A stretch of 64,000 nucleotides of DNA from Campylobacter sp. CN_NE2 (GCF_027797465.1 NZ_CP115608.1:1302001-1366000); one strand, 5' to 3'. Positions 40,553-52,099 are shown, numbered from the stretch's first letter. The notes: generated by a model not told the origin, from the sequence alone. Translations and numbers: made by a program.

Positions 40553-41628
40553 TTTTAGGGATTGAGAGCAGCTGCGATGATAGTTCGGTTGCTCTTTTGG
40601 ATTCGGCAAATTTAAAGCTAATTTATCATAAAAAAATTTCGCAAGAGTGCGAACACTCCAAATTTGGCGGAGTTGTGCCCGAACTGGCTGCAAGGCTTCA
40701 TACGGCGGCACTTCCTGCACTTTTGGACGAAATTAAACCATATTTTTCGCAAATAAAAGCAATCGCCGTTACAAACGAACCGGGGCTTTCGGTGAGTTTA
40801 GTCGGCGGCGTTAGCATGGCAAAAGCCCTTGCTATCGCTCTTAGAGTGCCACTTATCGGCGTAAATCACCTTGTAGGGCATATTTATTCGCTTTTTATCG
40901 AAAGCAAGGCTGTTTTTCCGCTTGGCGTTTTGCTCGTTAGCGGCGGACATACGCTTGTTTTAAATATCGATAAATTCGGCAAAGCCACGATTTTAGCGAC
41001 CACTACCGATGATAGTTTTGGCGAAAGTTTTGATAAGGTTGCTAAGATGATGAATTTAGGCTACCCGGGCGGGGCTACTATTGAAAAATTAGCCAAATTT
41101 GGCGATGAAAATAGATTTGAATTTACAATTCCTATTAAAGATAAAAATCGCCTAGAATACAGCTTTTCAGGGCTTAAAAATCAAATTCGCACCCAAATAG
41201 AAAAACTAAAACAAAATGCAAATTTAGACAAAATTCAAAGCGAAAATTTACCAAATTTAGCTGAAATTTTGGGTTTTTCGCCGAATTTAGAGCTAAATTT
41301 AGCTGATATTTGCGATATTTCGGCGAGTTTTGAAAAAACGGCGATTTTGCATATTATGGATAAATTAAAATTAATTTTTAAAGAGCATAAATTTGCAAAT
41401 TTTGCCGTTGTGGGCGGGGCTAGTGCGAATTTATTTTTACGCAAAGAGATTGAGAATTTATGTCAAATTCATAGCTCAAATTTACTTCTTGCACCTTTGA
41501 AATTTTGTTCTGATAATGCTGCTATGATTGCTCGTGCTGGGTTAGCGAAATTTAAACGGGGCGAATTTAGCCAGTATAATACCTTGCAAATCAACCCAAC
41601 CTGCGACTTTGAGAATTTGAATTTGTAA
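40549..41628 (+). CDS. tsaD: tRNA N6-adenosine threonylcarbamoyltransferase
   Basis: The 359 aa ASKHA-fold enzyme transfers the threonylcarbamoyl group to A37 of ANN-decoding tRNAs. It has MILGIESSCDD, the metal-binding HTAALPALLDE (about 47-57; in this enzyme AARLHTAA) and VNHLVGHIYS (about 105-114), VSGGHT (about 125-130), and GGASANLFLR (about 291-300). It is a bit longer than average because of a Lys/Asn/Leu-rich insertion at about 222-260. Confidence 0.95.
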   Translation: MILGIESSCDDSSVALLDSANLKLIYHKKISQECEHSKFGGVVPELAARLHTAALPALLDEIKPYFSQIKAIAVTNEPGLSVSLVGGVSMAKALAIALRVPLIGVNHLVGHIYSLFIESKAVFPLGVLLVSGGHTLVLNIDKFGKATILATTTDDSFGESFDKVAKMMNLGYPGGATIEKLAKFGDENRFEFTIPIKDKNRLEYSFSGLKNQIRTQIEKLKQNANLDKIQSENLPNLAEILGFSPNLELNLADICDISASFEKTAILHIMDKLKLIFKEHKFANFAVVGGASANLFLRKEIENLCQIHSSNLLLAPLKFCSDNAAMIARAGLAKFKRGEFSQYNTLQINPTCDFENLNL

Positions 41629-41632
41629 TAGA

Positions 41633-41734
41633 GTTCAGCCTAGCTTTGCCGAGAGTTTGCAAATTTCTCCTTCGATAGGCGACTAGCCTTATCTCAGTCG
41701 AAATTTGCTTCACAACTCGACAAATCGTCGGCAT
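41633..41734 (+). repeat. Structured intergenic repeat, copy A
   Basis: Left end AGCCTAGCTTT and right end AATCGTCGGCAT are shared with copies B and C. Inside, GAGTTTGCAAATTTC pairs with GAAATTTG and further with CAACTC, and the apical hairpin is GATAGGC-GACTA-GCC-T-TATC with a one-base bulge. It starts 4 bases after the tsaD stop. Confidence 0.7.
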
Positions 41735-41753
41735 AAGTTGTTTAGTTGAAATT

Positions 41754-41840
41754 GAGTTTAGCCTAGCTTTTTCGCGTGTCAAACTCGGACAGACGAATTT
41801 AGTCTAGTCCATCGTTTGCCACGCAAAAAATCGTCGGCAT
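41754..41840 (+). repeat. Structured intergenic repeat, copy B
   Basis: Same ends as copy A (AGCCTAGCTTT and AATCGTCGGCAT) but different arms: GCGTGTCAAAC pairs with GTTTGCCACGC (one mismatch), and the apical hairpin GGAC-AGAC pairs with GTCT-A-GTCC with the same one-base bulge. Length 87 bp. Confidence 0.7.
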
Positions 41841-41888
41841 TTGTTATTCAAATTTGCATTGAATTATTTTTAAAAAATTAAATAATGT

Positions 41889-41915
41889 GTCATTCTGAGC
41901 GAAGCGAAAAATCTC
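41889..41915 (+). repeat. GTCATTCTGAGCGAAGCGAA repeat, copy 1
   Basis: The 27-base motif is found again on the other strand at 44747-44773 with one base changed, and a related GTCATTGCGAG form lies at 56932-56972. It lies 48 bp past the right end of structured copy B. Confidence 0.7.
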
Positions 41916-42060
41916 AAATTTAAACTTAAAATTTTGCGAAAAATTTTATTACAGCAAATTCTTAAAAAGAATTTAAAGAAAAATTCTATTTTCAAAATCG
42001 CTTCATTTTGTAATTATTTTAAAGATATAATTGCTCCGAATTTATAAATCAAGGCAAAAA

Positions 42061-43257
42061 ATGAAAAAAATTTTGATTTTAGGTGGTGGTTATGCAGGGC
42101 TAAAATGTGCCGTTACGCTAGAAAAAAAGCTAAAAAACGACGAATTTAGCGTAACTTTGATAAGTCGCCACGACTACCACTACCAAACTACCTTGCTTCA
42201 CAAGGTCGCAAGCGGCACATATAGCGCACGAAAAGCGCGAATTTTTTATCGAAATTTGCTAAAAAGGGTCGAATTTATCAAAGATATTGCAAACAAGATT
42301 GATTTGCAAAATCGTCGCGTCGAGTGTGTGCGTGGCGTTTATGAATACGATTATTTGGTGGTTTGCGTTGGATTTAGACCGAACGATTTCGGTATTAAGG
42401 GTGTTGGCGAATATGCACATAAAATTCAGTCCATAAATTCAGCCCTAAAAATTCGCAAAAATTTAGAACTGAATTTTAAAGATTTCCCATTTAAAGGCGA
42501 TTTAGATGACCTTAGCGTGGCGGTTTGCGGTAGCGGTTTTACAGGCGTTGAATTCGCTGCTGAGTTTGCAAAACAGGCAGATAGCCTTTGCAAAATTTGC
42601 GGAATCGATAGAAATTTAGTCAAAATTTATCTTATCGGCAGGGGGGACCGAATTTTGCCGATGTTTGATGAAAAATTAAGCCGTGTCGCCGAAGATAAAC
42701 TGCGTAAAATCGGAGTTACGCTAGTTCGTGGCGATGTCGTAGAGTGCATGAAAGACGGCGTAGTGGTAAAAAGTGGTGAAAAACAGGAGAAAATTCAGGC
42801 AAATACGGTTGTTTGGAGCGCCGGGGTTTTAGGCAATGAGCTGATAAAAAATTCGCAAATTCCAAACAAAAATAGCCGTGTGGAAGTAAATGAATTTTTG
42901 CAAATGCCAGATAAGCCCGAAGTTTTCGTCATCGGCGATAGCGCCATCGCCAACGAACGCGACATAATCCACGCCCCCACAGCTCAACTAGCTTCGCAAA
43001 TGGGCGAGTATTGCGCCAAAAATTTGGTAAAAATCTCGCAAAATAAGCCCTTAAATGAAAAATTTCACTTTATCCACAGGGGAACGGTTTGCGCTATCGG
43101 GCATACTGACGGTGTTGGCGTGGCGTATGGCGTGAATTTAAAGGGCGAAGCGGCGGCGTTTTTAAAAAATATTATCGAAAATCGCTGGATACTCTCGGTT
43201 TCAAATCTCGCAACGGTGCTGAAAAAAGGGCAGTTTAGATTTAGAAGTAGTGATTAG
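42061..43257 (+). CDS. Type II NADH:quinone oxidoreductase-like flavoprotein
   Basis: A 398 aa two-dinucleotide-fold enzyme: FAD motif LILGGGYAGLKCA (4-16), HDYHYQTTLLHKVASG (about 41-56) typical of NDH-2, NAD motif VAVCGSGFTGVEFAAE (about 155-170) and the FAD-binding FVIGDSA (about 293-299). NDH-2 passes electrons from NADH to menaquinone without pumping. I chose ATG 42061; a 30-base upstream extension lacks family similarity. It lacks obvious C-terminal membrane helix beyond residues 375-390. Confidence 0.85.
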   Translation: MKKILILGGGYAGLKCAVTLEKKLKNDEFSVTLISRHDYHYQTTLLHKVASGTYSARKARIFYRNLLKRVEFIKDIANKIDLQNRRVECVRGVYEYDYLVVCVGFRPNDFGIKGVGEYAHKIQSINSALKIRKNLELNFKDFPFKGDLDDLSVAVCGSGFTGVEFAAEFAKQADSLCKICGIDRNLVKIYLIGRGDRILPMFDEKLSRVAEDKLRKIGVTLVRGDVVECMKDGVVVKSGEKQEKIQANTVVWSAGVLGNELIKNSQIPNKNSRVEVNEFLQMPDKPEVFVIGDSAIANERDIIHAPTAQLASQMGEYCAKNLVKISQNKPLNEKFHFIHRGTVCAIGHTDGVGVAYGVNLKGEAAAFLKNIIENRWILSVSNLATVLKKGQFRFRSSD

Positions 43258-43268
43258 AATTTGTCTAT

Positions 43269-43877
43269 TTACGGAAATCCGCAACCGCTCGTAATGTTAC
43301 TCTGTCTAAATTCAAACACGACATTATCTTTATAATATTGAAGCAAACAATCATCGGTTTGTTTTAAAATTTCGTTTTTGCTTACATCATTGTCATAAAT
43401 TTTGAAAAAATACATATCCAAAAATGTCCTATAAATGCCGATTGTTGCAAAATTATCACCATAAAATTTATGTTCGTAAGATATACAATTAGCTTCTTTT
43501 AGTTTGTCTTTTAATAAATTTAAAGTCTCATCGTCCCAGTCAAGAATTTGCAAAAATTCATCTTTGTTTCTATTTTGCTCCCAACCTGTTTGGTCGTATA
43601 TTCTAAACCAAAATTTAGAATATTCATCTTCAAATTCTATTTGGAATTTGATATTTTTTGTATTGTTTTTGGCGACAAAATCCACAAGTTCAATGATTTG
43701 ATTTTTGTATTTTTCGTAGTGGTTTGAGAGTTTTTCTGTGTGATTTATAGGCGTCGTATTATCAAATTTTAGCCAAATAAATATTATTAATACAAGTGTA
43801 ATCATAAAAGATATAATGACTAAAAAAAATATTGATAAAAATTTAGGAAACAAGCTTGTTTGCACATCTATTTTCAC
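43269..43877 (-). CDS. Hypothetical membrane-anchored protein
   Basis: The 202 aa protein has one strong N-terminal membrane helix (about 12-37) and a polar, Asp/Asn/Lys-rich soluble part that would lie in the periplasm, with two Cys near residues 148 and 171 and a C-terminal CGFP. I do not recognise the family. It overlaps the start of murB by 4 bp on the same strand and thus may be co-expressed, while its AT-rich codon use suggests an accessory gene. Confidence 0.65.
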   Translation of the reverse strand: MKIDVQTSLFPKFLSIFFLVIISFMITLVLIIFIWLKFDNTTPINHTEKLSNHYEKYKNQIIELVDFVAKNNTKNIKFQIEFEDEYSKFWFRIYDQTGWEQNRNKDEFLQILDWDDETLNLLKDKLKEANCISYEHKFYGDNFATIGIYRTFLDMYFFKIYDNDVSKNEILKQTDDCLLQYYKDNVVFEFRQSNITSGCGFP

Positions 43878-44650
43878 AATACCACCACTTCTTCTTGCAA
43901 ATTTATGCCAAATTGCTCATAAACTCGCTTTTTGGCGAGATTTATAAGTGCGATTGCTTCGTCAAATTTGCTGTTGCCGTAGTTGATAAGAAAATTTGCG
44001 TGGATTTCACTAAATCCGCACCCGCCGATACGAAAGCCCTTTAAGCCTACTGCTTCGATGAGCCTGCCAGCGCTATCGCCCCCTGGGTTTTTAAAACAGC
44101 TTCCAAAACTTGCACCCTTTGGTTGATTTGCCCTTTTTTGCGCGATTTGTTCGCTAAGGGTTGCATTAAATCCATGCGAAACTCTAAATTTCGCTTCCAA
44201 AATAATGCCGTTAATTTCGCTGTGGCGATAGGCGAAATTTAACTCGTCTTTGCCAAATTCGCCAAGATTTGTGCGAACGCTTAGCAAATTTTGGCTAATT
44301 TCAAAGCCCATAAGTCCTGCGTTCATCGTTATTAGACCGCCCAGAGTGCCCGGGATATTTTTTAAAAACTCGAAATTTGCGAGATTTTGGCGTTTTGCGA
44401 AGTTGTAAATTTTACCGCTTTTTGTGCGACCACCGACTTGCAAAATGTCGCCATCAAGCGTGATAAAATCAAATTTATCGCTTAAAATTCCAAGTTTTGG
44501 CGGATTTGGCGAGATTAAAAGATTATTTGCGCCACCCACGACAAAGCCGTTAAATTCGCTGTTTTCGTCTAAAACTTCAACTTTTTCCACGCCACCGATT
44601 TTAACCGAACTATATTTCGAAAAGTCAATTTCCTTATAAATTTTTGCCAC
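43874..44650 (-). CDS. murB: UDP-N-acetylenolpyruvoylglucosamine reductase
   Basis: The 258 aa flavoenzyme reduces UDP-GlcNAc-enolpyruvate to UDP-MurNAc for peptidoglycan. VVGGANNLLISP (about 32-43) binds FAD, LKNIPGTLGGLITMNAGLMG (about 95-114) holds the conserved GxxG segment, and GSCFKNPGGDSAGRLIE (about 182-198) carries the catalytic Ser and its context. The short form typical of Campylobacterota. It ends in the small hypothetical gene. Confidence 0.95.
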   Translation of the reverse strand: MAKIYKEIDFSKYSSVKIGGVEKVEVLDENSEFNGFVVGGANNLLISPNPPKLGILSDKFDFITLDGDILQVGGRTKSGKIYNFAKRQNLANFEFLKNIPGTLGGLITMNAGLMGFEISQNLLSVRTNLGEFGKDELNFAYRHSEINGIILEAKFRVSHGFNATLSEQIAQKRANQPKGASFGSCFKNPGGDSAGRLIEAVGLKGFRIGGCGFSEIHANFLINYGNSKFDEAIALINLAKKRVYEQFGINLQEEVVVL

Positions 44651-44746
44651 AATAATGCCTTAAAATTTTTGCGTTATTATACAATATTTTAAAATTTGCT
44701 AACAAGATTTTGCTACATAAAAATTCTCGCAATGGCAGATTGAATT

Positions 44747-44773
44747 GAGATTCTTCGCTTCGCTCAGAATGAC
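44747..44773 (-). repeat. GTCATTCTGAGCGAAGCGAA repeat, copy 2
   Basis: The reverse complement of these 27 bases equals copy 1 at 41889-41915 except one base. As in the other loci it lies beyond the CGTCGGCAT end of a structured-repeat relic (30 bp gap). Confidence 0.7.
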
Positions 44774-44866
44774 GAAAAACTCAACTTAAATTTTGATAAC
44801 CAAATGCCGACGATTTCGCAAATTTGTTTAATTTCACAAAAAATATTCAAGACGAAATAGGCGCAG

Positions 44867-44946
44867 TAAGGCACAAATTTAGGTAATTTCAAGCGAAGTT
44901 ACCTATGTCGGTAATGAGCGTAGAAATTACCTAAATTTGTGCCTTA
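44867..44946. repeat. Palindromic element with a perfect 23 bp stem
   Basis: The 23 bases at 44867-44889 (starting TAAGGCACAAATTTAGG) are the exact reverse complement of 44924-44946. The 34-base centre contains a second hairpin, TTACC-TATGTC-GGTAA. It stands 28 bp downstream (minus-strand sense) of nothing coding and just past the mqnD stop at 44975, so it could end the mqnD transcript, but such a long perfect stem is unusual for that role. Confidence 0.65.
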
Positions 44947-44974
44947 ATCCGTTCAAGTTTGGGGAATTAAATTT

Positions 44975-45838
44975 TTACAAATTCCTAATTTCCTTATACT
45001 CCGTCGGTATCAGCATATCTCTCGCACAAATTTGCTCCGAGTAAAAGCCATTTTCAAAGCCCAAATCAAAGAGCTTTTGTACCGCTTTTAGTTGCGTTTC
45101 GCCCATCGTAATCGAATTTTCGTTCGCATAAAGCCCAAGATAGGTTTTTAGTTTTTCATCATCGACTCGCACCAAATTTCGCTCAATCAGCATTTTTGAA
45201 AGCAAAGATTTATTTGCGTGAGCGACCCGCACAGCATCAGTTAGCACCCTTTCGCATTCAATCGCGTCAGTTAGTGGCAGTGAGCGGCGAAGCGCCATAC
45301 CGCCAAGCGGAAGTGGTAAATTTTCGCCGTTTAATTCGCTCCAAATGTCCCAAATTTCGCGCTCCACACACAAATCACTAGAAAAATCCAAAATGCTTTC
45401 ATGTATCAGCACCCCAGCATCGACCTCGCCGCTAAGCACGGCGTTTTCGATCTCTAAGAAATTTTTATACACAATCCTAGCACTTGGGTAAGCAATGCGA
45501 AAAATCATCGCATTTGTCGTGTGTTCGCCACTTAGGGCGACTTTGAAATTCGGTTTTAGCTTCACGCCTTTTTTCTTTATCAGTTTTGGACCATAGCCTT
45601 CGCCAAAGCTCACAGCCGTGCGAAGTAGAGCATAATCGGCGTAAATTTTTGGATACAATGCAAAAGAGATCGCGCAAACATCATAAGTCCCAGCAAGACT
45701 TGCCAAATTTAGTGTTTGAATATCGTCCGCGTGGTTAGAAAATCTCAGCCACGAAGAACCAACCCAGCCAAATTTTATCGCCATATACATAAAAATATCG
45801 TCCGCATCGGGCGAGTGAGCAACGCTAATGTTTTTCAA
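44975..45838 (-). CDS. mqnD: 1,4-dihydroxy-6-naphthoate synthase (menaquinone, futalosine pathway)
   Basis: The 287-288 aa protein has the MqnD hallmark ISVAHSPDADDIFMYMAI at its N-terminus, then SLAGTYDVCAISFALYP and SGEHTTNAMIFRIAYP with the catalytic His region, and LPLGGMALRR. It converts cyclic dehypoxanthine futalosine to dihydroxynaphthoate. I start at TTG 45838 with SD AAAGG; the frame is open to ATG 45964, but that would run into the recA promoter and adds unmatched residues. Confidence 0.9.
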   Translation of the reverse strand: MKNISVAHSPDADDIFMYMAIKFGWVGSSWLRFSNHADDIQTLNLASLAGTYDVCAISFALYPKIYADYALLRTAVSFGEGYGPKLIKKKGVKLKPNFKVALSGEHTTNAMIFRIAYPSARIVYKNFLEIENAVLSGEVDAGVLIHESILDFSSDLCVEREIWDIWSELNGENLPLPLGGMALRRSLPLTDAIECERVLTDAVRVAHANKSLLSKMLIERNLVRVDDEKLKTYLGLYANENSITMGETQLKAVQKLFDLGFENGFYSEQICARDMLIPTEYKEIRNL

Positions 45839-45939
45839 ATTCAAACCTTTATAAATTTTTGCATAATGATAGCTAAATCTAGCTAAATTTTTTAAGATAT
45901 TTTTTGGTAAAATGATGAGAAATTTTTTAAAGGTAACGC

Positions 45940-48233
<2,294 letters not shown>

Positions 48234-48248
48234 TTTTTGGGCTAAAAA

Positions 48249-48548
48249 TTGAGCGAAATTTCACGCGAAGACGAAATTTTAGACGAAATCGAAACGGGGC
48301 TAGATAGAGACATTCTAGCTCCGTTTAAACAAATTTTTGTGTTTTTGGCACTTGCCGTTTTTGTCATTTTTATCGGAATTTTTATCGGCGATGCACTTTT
48401 TGGCAAACGCTCGTTTGAAGTTTTGCGAGATTTGCAAAAGGAAAAGGCGTTTTTATACCAAGACACCGAACGCCTAAAAAAAGAAAATGCCGAGCTTCAA
48501 CGCAACTATTTGGAGCGAAAATCGCTTGATCCGGACTTTGCAAAATGA
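48249..48548 (+). CDS. FtsB/DivIC-like septum protein
   Basis: The 99 aa product has a cytoplasmic N-terminus, one membrane helix (about 28-50) and a periplasmic coiled coil (LRDLQKEKAFLYQDTERLKK) ending DPDFAK, the layout of septum formation initiator proteins that bind FtsL and FtsQ in the divisome. TTG start at 48249. It lies between eno and an AMIN-domain gene, as in other Campylobacter, and overlaps the latter by 4 bp. Confidence 0.7.
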   Translation: MSEISREDEILDEIETGLDRDILAPFKQIFVFLALAVFVIFIGIFIGDALFGKRSFEVLRDLQKEKAFLYQDTERLKKENAELQRNYLERKSLDPDFAK

Positions 48549-49378
48549 AAAAAATTTTCAAATTTAGTGTTTTTTTGGTTTTTTTAAATTTAGCTTTTGC
48601 TGATACCACGCCAAATTTAAAGACGCCAAAAAATTCGCAAAATGCCGTTAAAAGCGAGAAAAATTCATCAAATTTAGAAAATAACAAGAGCGAATTTAAT
48701 CTTACAAATTACAAAATTCCGCTTCCTGCAAATTTAACTTCAAATTTGGCAAATTTGGATAAAAACGAAACAAACCAGACGGCTATTTTAAACAAGCCAA
48801 AGTTGGAAATGTTTGAAAATTTAAATTTTAATATGCCAAGCGATGCAGCGATTTTAAATCAAATCATCGTTCGCTATACAGACGGCACGGGCGCGTTAAA
48901 TGAGAAAATTTTAGAGATAAATAAAACCATAAACTGGCAACACGATTTTAGCGTCGTAAGTCGCGAAAGACCGAATTTATCAAAGGCAATCGATGTTTCA
49001 GTTACTTCAAAAGATCCGAATTTAAAAGAAAATAGCGCCACAAGCGCCGTTAGCTCGCTTATCACGCCACAATTTGAACTTCCGATTGAAACTTTGAAAT
49101 TTGATGACGAGCTTAAATTTATCATCAAAAATCGTAGCATTCGCCTAGTAACGCAAGACTCGATAAAATCAAATTCCTTTAAAAACGGCGTTTTAAGGGC
49201 TGAGTTTTTTCGTATGGAAATTCCTTTGTCATTTGTGAGTTTTCGCCTAAATAAAGGCGGTTTTAGCGATATAAATATTACCAGAAATGACGGATTTTAC
49301 ACAATCGAAATCGGCACAAAAGAAGGAAATTTAAGTATCGAAAAAATCGAAAACGGATACGATGTTTTTATCCGTTAA
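48545..49378 (+). CDS. Exported AMIN-domain protein
   Basis: The 277 aa protein has a signal peptide (MKKIFKFSVFLVFLNLAFA), a low-complexity Asn/Lys/Ser linker (about 25-100) and a C-terminal AMIN-like beta domain (about 190-277) with IKNRSIRLVTQDSIKSNSF and IEIGTKEGN. AMIN domains direct periplasmic proteins to septal or polar peptidoglycan. The gene is overlapped with the FtsB-like gene by 4 bp, which fits a role in cell-envelope division work. Confidence 0.75.
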   Translation: MKKIFKFSVFLVFLNLAFADTTPNLKTPKNSQNAVKSEKNSSNLENNKSEFNLTNYKIPLPANLTSNLANLDKNETNQTAILNKPKLEMFENLNFNMPSDAAILNQIIVRYTDGTGALNEKILEINKTINWQHDFSVVSRERPNLSKAIDVSVTSKDPNLKENSATSAVSSLITPQFELPIETLKFDDELKFIIKNRSIRLVTQDSIKSNSFKNGVLRAEFFRMEIPLSFVSFRLNKGGFSDINITRNDGFYTIEIGTKEGNLSIEKIENGYDVFIR

Positions 49379-49404
49379 AAAATATAAATTTCAAATTTGA
49401 AAAT

Positions 49405-50385
49405 CTAGCCTACAAAATATTTTTTAATCTCATCTTTGCTTTTTAATGGCGTTGCGGTGAATTTTTTTTCATCAATTTGCACTTCATATTCTTTGCCAAA
49501 TTCGCTTTTAGCGTAAGTTAAAGCGATTTTTGCTGCCGTTTGCAAGTCGGCTTCATTAGCATTTTTGCTTATCAAACTACACGCTCCGATTAATGGAATT
49601 TTAATCTCGGTAAATTTTTCATTTGCGATTTGACGCAGTTTTTCGTTATCGGTTTCATCTTTTCCGACAACCATTTTTGCGCCATTTTCTAAGCGTAAAT
49701 GGCGACCGAATTTAAGAATTTCGGTATCTTTCGAAGTCTCGATTTTTTCAAATTTAATCATATCTCTTATTTTTTCGGCAAAACTTTCAATCGTCAGCAA
49801 ACACCCACCGCCCGGCGTTTCATAGTCGCTAAAACCATAAATTTTAGCAAGCTCCATTTGACGCGTCCTACTGCGACCGCTAATATCAAGCAGTTTTTCT
49901 CTATCGACCCAGCCGTTGATTTCAGCCATGCTTGGCTTTAAAAGTTTGGCGCAAAGTGGTCGCAAAATAAGATTTTGTGTATCGCCACTAACGCCTAAAA
50001 CCTGATTTAACGCAGCACTTCGCTGACTCATCGGGCGTTGCCCGACTACTTCGCCTGTGATGATAAATTTTGCTTCTTCGCTTTCTAGCATAGATAAAGC
50101 CGTTTTTAGCATAAATCCATGACAATCAATGCAAGGATTAAAATGCTTTCCGTAGCCGTATTTTGGGCTAAAAAGCACCTTTTGGAGATATTCGTTGCGA
50201 ATATCAACTAGCTTAAAATCGCCACCTGCTTGGTTCGCTCTTTTTTTCATAATCTCGCTTTTATCTTCTTTTCCGCCAAAGCCTATGTTAAAGTGAAGCG
50301 CAGTTACGCTGATACCAAGATCGCTGATAGTTTTTATCGCTAACATAGAATCTAACCCGCCGCTAAAAAGTGCTAAACATTTCAT
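49405..50385 (-). CDS. PP-loop ATPase of the tRNA-thiolation type
   Basis: A 326 aa protein with the PP-loop SGGLDS (8-13) and cysteines in FNPCIDCHGF (84 and 87) and PGGGCLLT (195), a set-up like MnmA/ThiI/TtuA-type tRNA sulfur-transfer enzymes in which two cysteines or an iron-sulfur cluster handle the sulfur. A C-terminal region (about 225-326) resembles an NFACT-R-like domain. It has been labelled argininosuccinate synthase domain or ThiI-like in related genomes. The exact modified base is not clear. It ends against the AMIN gene convergently and follows dnaG by 3 bp. Confidence 0.75.
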   Translation of the reverse strand: MKCLALFSGGLDSMLAIKTISDLGISVTALHFNIGFGGKEDKSEIMKKRANQAGGDFKLVDIRNEYLQKVLFSPKYGYGKHFNPCIDCHGFMLKTALSMLESEEAKFIITGEVVGQRPMSQRSAALNQVLGVSGDTQNLILRPLCAKLLKPSMAEINGWVDREKLLDISGRSRTRQMELAKIYGFSDYETPGGGCLLTIESFAEKIRDMIKFEKIETSKDTEILKFGRHLRLENGAKMVVGKDETDNEKLRQIANEKFTEIKIPLIGACSLISKNANEADLQTAAKIALTYAKSEFGKEYEVQIDEKKFTATPLKSKDEIKKYFVG

Positions 50386-50388
50386 ATT

Positions 50389-52074
50389 TTACCTTAATTT
50401 TTTTGATTTTAACGCTCGTATGAGATTTTCAAGCTTCATTATTTTGCTTAATTTATCCGAATCATCTGAGTGTTTTAGAATTTCGATTTCGTCTCGATAG
50501 CGATTTTCACGCAGAATTTTAAGTGCCATGATAAATTTATCATCTTCGCTAAATTCCAAAATATTTTCATCGAGTGCAAGATTGCGAAAAATCGCCTTGT
50601 TTTCGTCATTTTCATCGCCCGATAAAACTATACCAAGCAAATCTTTATGCGCCTTAAAATCATCATTTTCGCCGTAATCATAAAAAAGTTGCAAATAATC
50701 TTTATTTAAAATCATCGATTTTAAAATTTGCAACTCGTTTATATCTTTTTGGCGTGAAAATGCACCATTTTGCACCGAATTTTGAGTTTTTTCGTTTTTA
50801 AATTCGCTAAAATTTGTGTTTTGTTGCGAATTTTTGGTAAGCCTAAACGAATTTATCGGAATTTTTAGCAAATTTGCTACCAAATCCTGATACGATCCTG
50901 CTACAATCGGATTTAGCGTGGTAGTATAGGCTATGATTTCATTTAAGGCTTGATTTTTTACTATCGGGCGAGAAATGTCATAATTTTTAACGATATTTCT
51001 AATCAAAAATTCCCCGCTTTCGACCGAATTTGCATAAATTTCTTTTAGTTTTTTTATCTCGCCACGAAATACCATATCAGCAGGATCTAATCCGTCTTGT
51101 ATGATGACAACACCGCTATCTATGCCGTTTGTGCTAAGAAGTTTTGCCGATTTTATGGCTGCATTAATACCTGCGCTATCGCCGTCAAAACTAAGGATAA
51201 CTTTAAAATTTCCCCTTTTAATAAGCGGCAAATGAAGCTCGGTCAAAGCCGTGCCTAAAACCGCCACAGCGTTTGTAAATCCTGCTTTGTGGAGCATTAT
51301 GACATCCATATAGCCTTCTGTGATGATAAGTTCTTTTTTATCATAAGCCGATTTTTTAGCCAAATCAAAAGCGTAAAAAATGCGAGATTTATCAAAAACG
51401 GAGCATTGTGGCGAATTTACATATTTTGCAGGGTGATTTGAAATGGTTCGTCCCCCAAAACCTACCAAATGCCCTGTGTGATTGCAAATTGGAAATGTAA
51501 TGCGTTCTGTAAAACTAGCGTAAAAGCCCCGTTCGTTTTGTTTTATCGCGCCGACATTTAGGGCTTCACTAGGCTCGATTTCTTCGTTTTCAAGCAATCT
51601 AATCGTATTTTGCGATGCAGGAGCCCAGCCTATGCCAAATTTGCGAATAAGCTCATCGGTTATGCCACGCGAATATAGATAATTCAGCGCTTCTTGGTTC
51701 GAATAGAGCAAATTTTGATAGTATCCGTTTAAAAGCTCTAAAATTTTTTTGCTCTCTTTTTTGGTTTCGCCAAAATGGTTATTTTCGTATTCTAGCGTAA
51801 AACCGACACTTGCGGCGAGTTTTTCTATGGCTTCTGGGTAGGAAATTTTTTCATATTCCATTATAAATTTTATCGCATTTCCGCCTGCCTTGCACGAAAA
51901 GCAGTGAAAAATTCCCATTTGCGAATTTACGCTCATGCTCGGGTTTCTATCGTCGTGAAATGGGCAAATTCCCACAGAATTTCGCCCCGAACGCTTCAAA
52001 GGCACATATCTTTCTACAACTTCAACAATATCAACAATGCTAAGTAGCCGTTCTATGCTTTCTTCTTTAATCAT
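50389..52074 (-). CDS. dnaG: DNA primase
   Basis: The 561 aa primase has the N-terminal CHC2 zinc site (C37, H40, C58, C61; CPFHDDRNPS and FHCFSC), the RNA polymerase domain with VGFGGRTIS and the TOPRIM motifs ITEGYMDVI and LSFDGDSAG, and a C-terminal helicase-binding part. ATG 52074 begins MIKEESIERLLS; six extra residues upstream are not conserved. It has a divergent neighbour (TPR protein) from a shared promoter gap of 58 bp. Confidence 0.95.
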   Translation of the reverse strand: MIKEESIERLLSIVDIVEVVERYVPLKRSGRNSVGICPFHDDRNPSMSVNSQMGIFHCFSCKAGGNAIKFIMEYEKISYPEAIEKLAASVGFTLEYENNHFGETKKESKKILELLNGYYQNLLYSNQEALNYLYSRGITDELIRKFGIGWAPASQNTIRLLENEEIEPSEALNVGAIKQNERGFYASFTERITFPICNHTGHLVGFGGRTISNHPAKYVNSPQCSVFDKSRIFYAFDLAKKSAYDKKELIITEGYMDVIMLHKAGFTNAVAVLGTALTELHLPLIKRGNFKVILSFDGDSAGINAAIKSAKLLSTNGIDSGVVIIQDGLDPADMVFRGEIKKLKEIYANSVESGEFLIRNIVKNYDISRPIVKNQALNEIIAYTTTLNPIVAGSYQDLVANLLKIPINSFRLTKNSQQNTNFSEFKNEKTQNSVQNGAFSRQKDINELQILKSMILNKDYLQLFYDYGENDDFKAHKDLLGIVLSGDENDENKAIFRNLALDENILEFSEDDKFIMALKILRENRYRDEIEILKHSDDSDKLSKIMKLENLIRALKSKKLR

Positions 52075-52099
52075 AAGCCAAATTATACACAAGATTTGC

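Larger units (their letters stand above)
41629..42060. other. Repeat-filled intergenic region
   Basis: No gene is seen. The region holds two copies of a structured element (41633-41734 and 41754-41840), a GTCATTCTGAGCGAAGCG repeat (41889-41915) and an AT-rich end with the SD-poor start of the NADH dehydrogenase gene. Confidence 0.7.
44651..44974. other. Repeat-filled intergenic region
   Basis: No gene. It contains the likely murB promoter side (GCGTTATTATACAATATTTT at 44671-44690), a GTCATTCTGAGCG-type repeat on the minus strand (44747-44773), a lone right end of the structured repeat (ATGCCGACGATTT, 44804-44816) and a 23 bp stem element (44867-44946). Confidence 0.7.
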
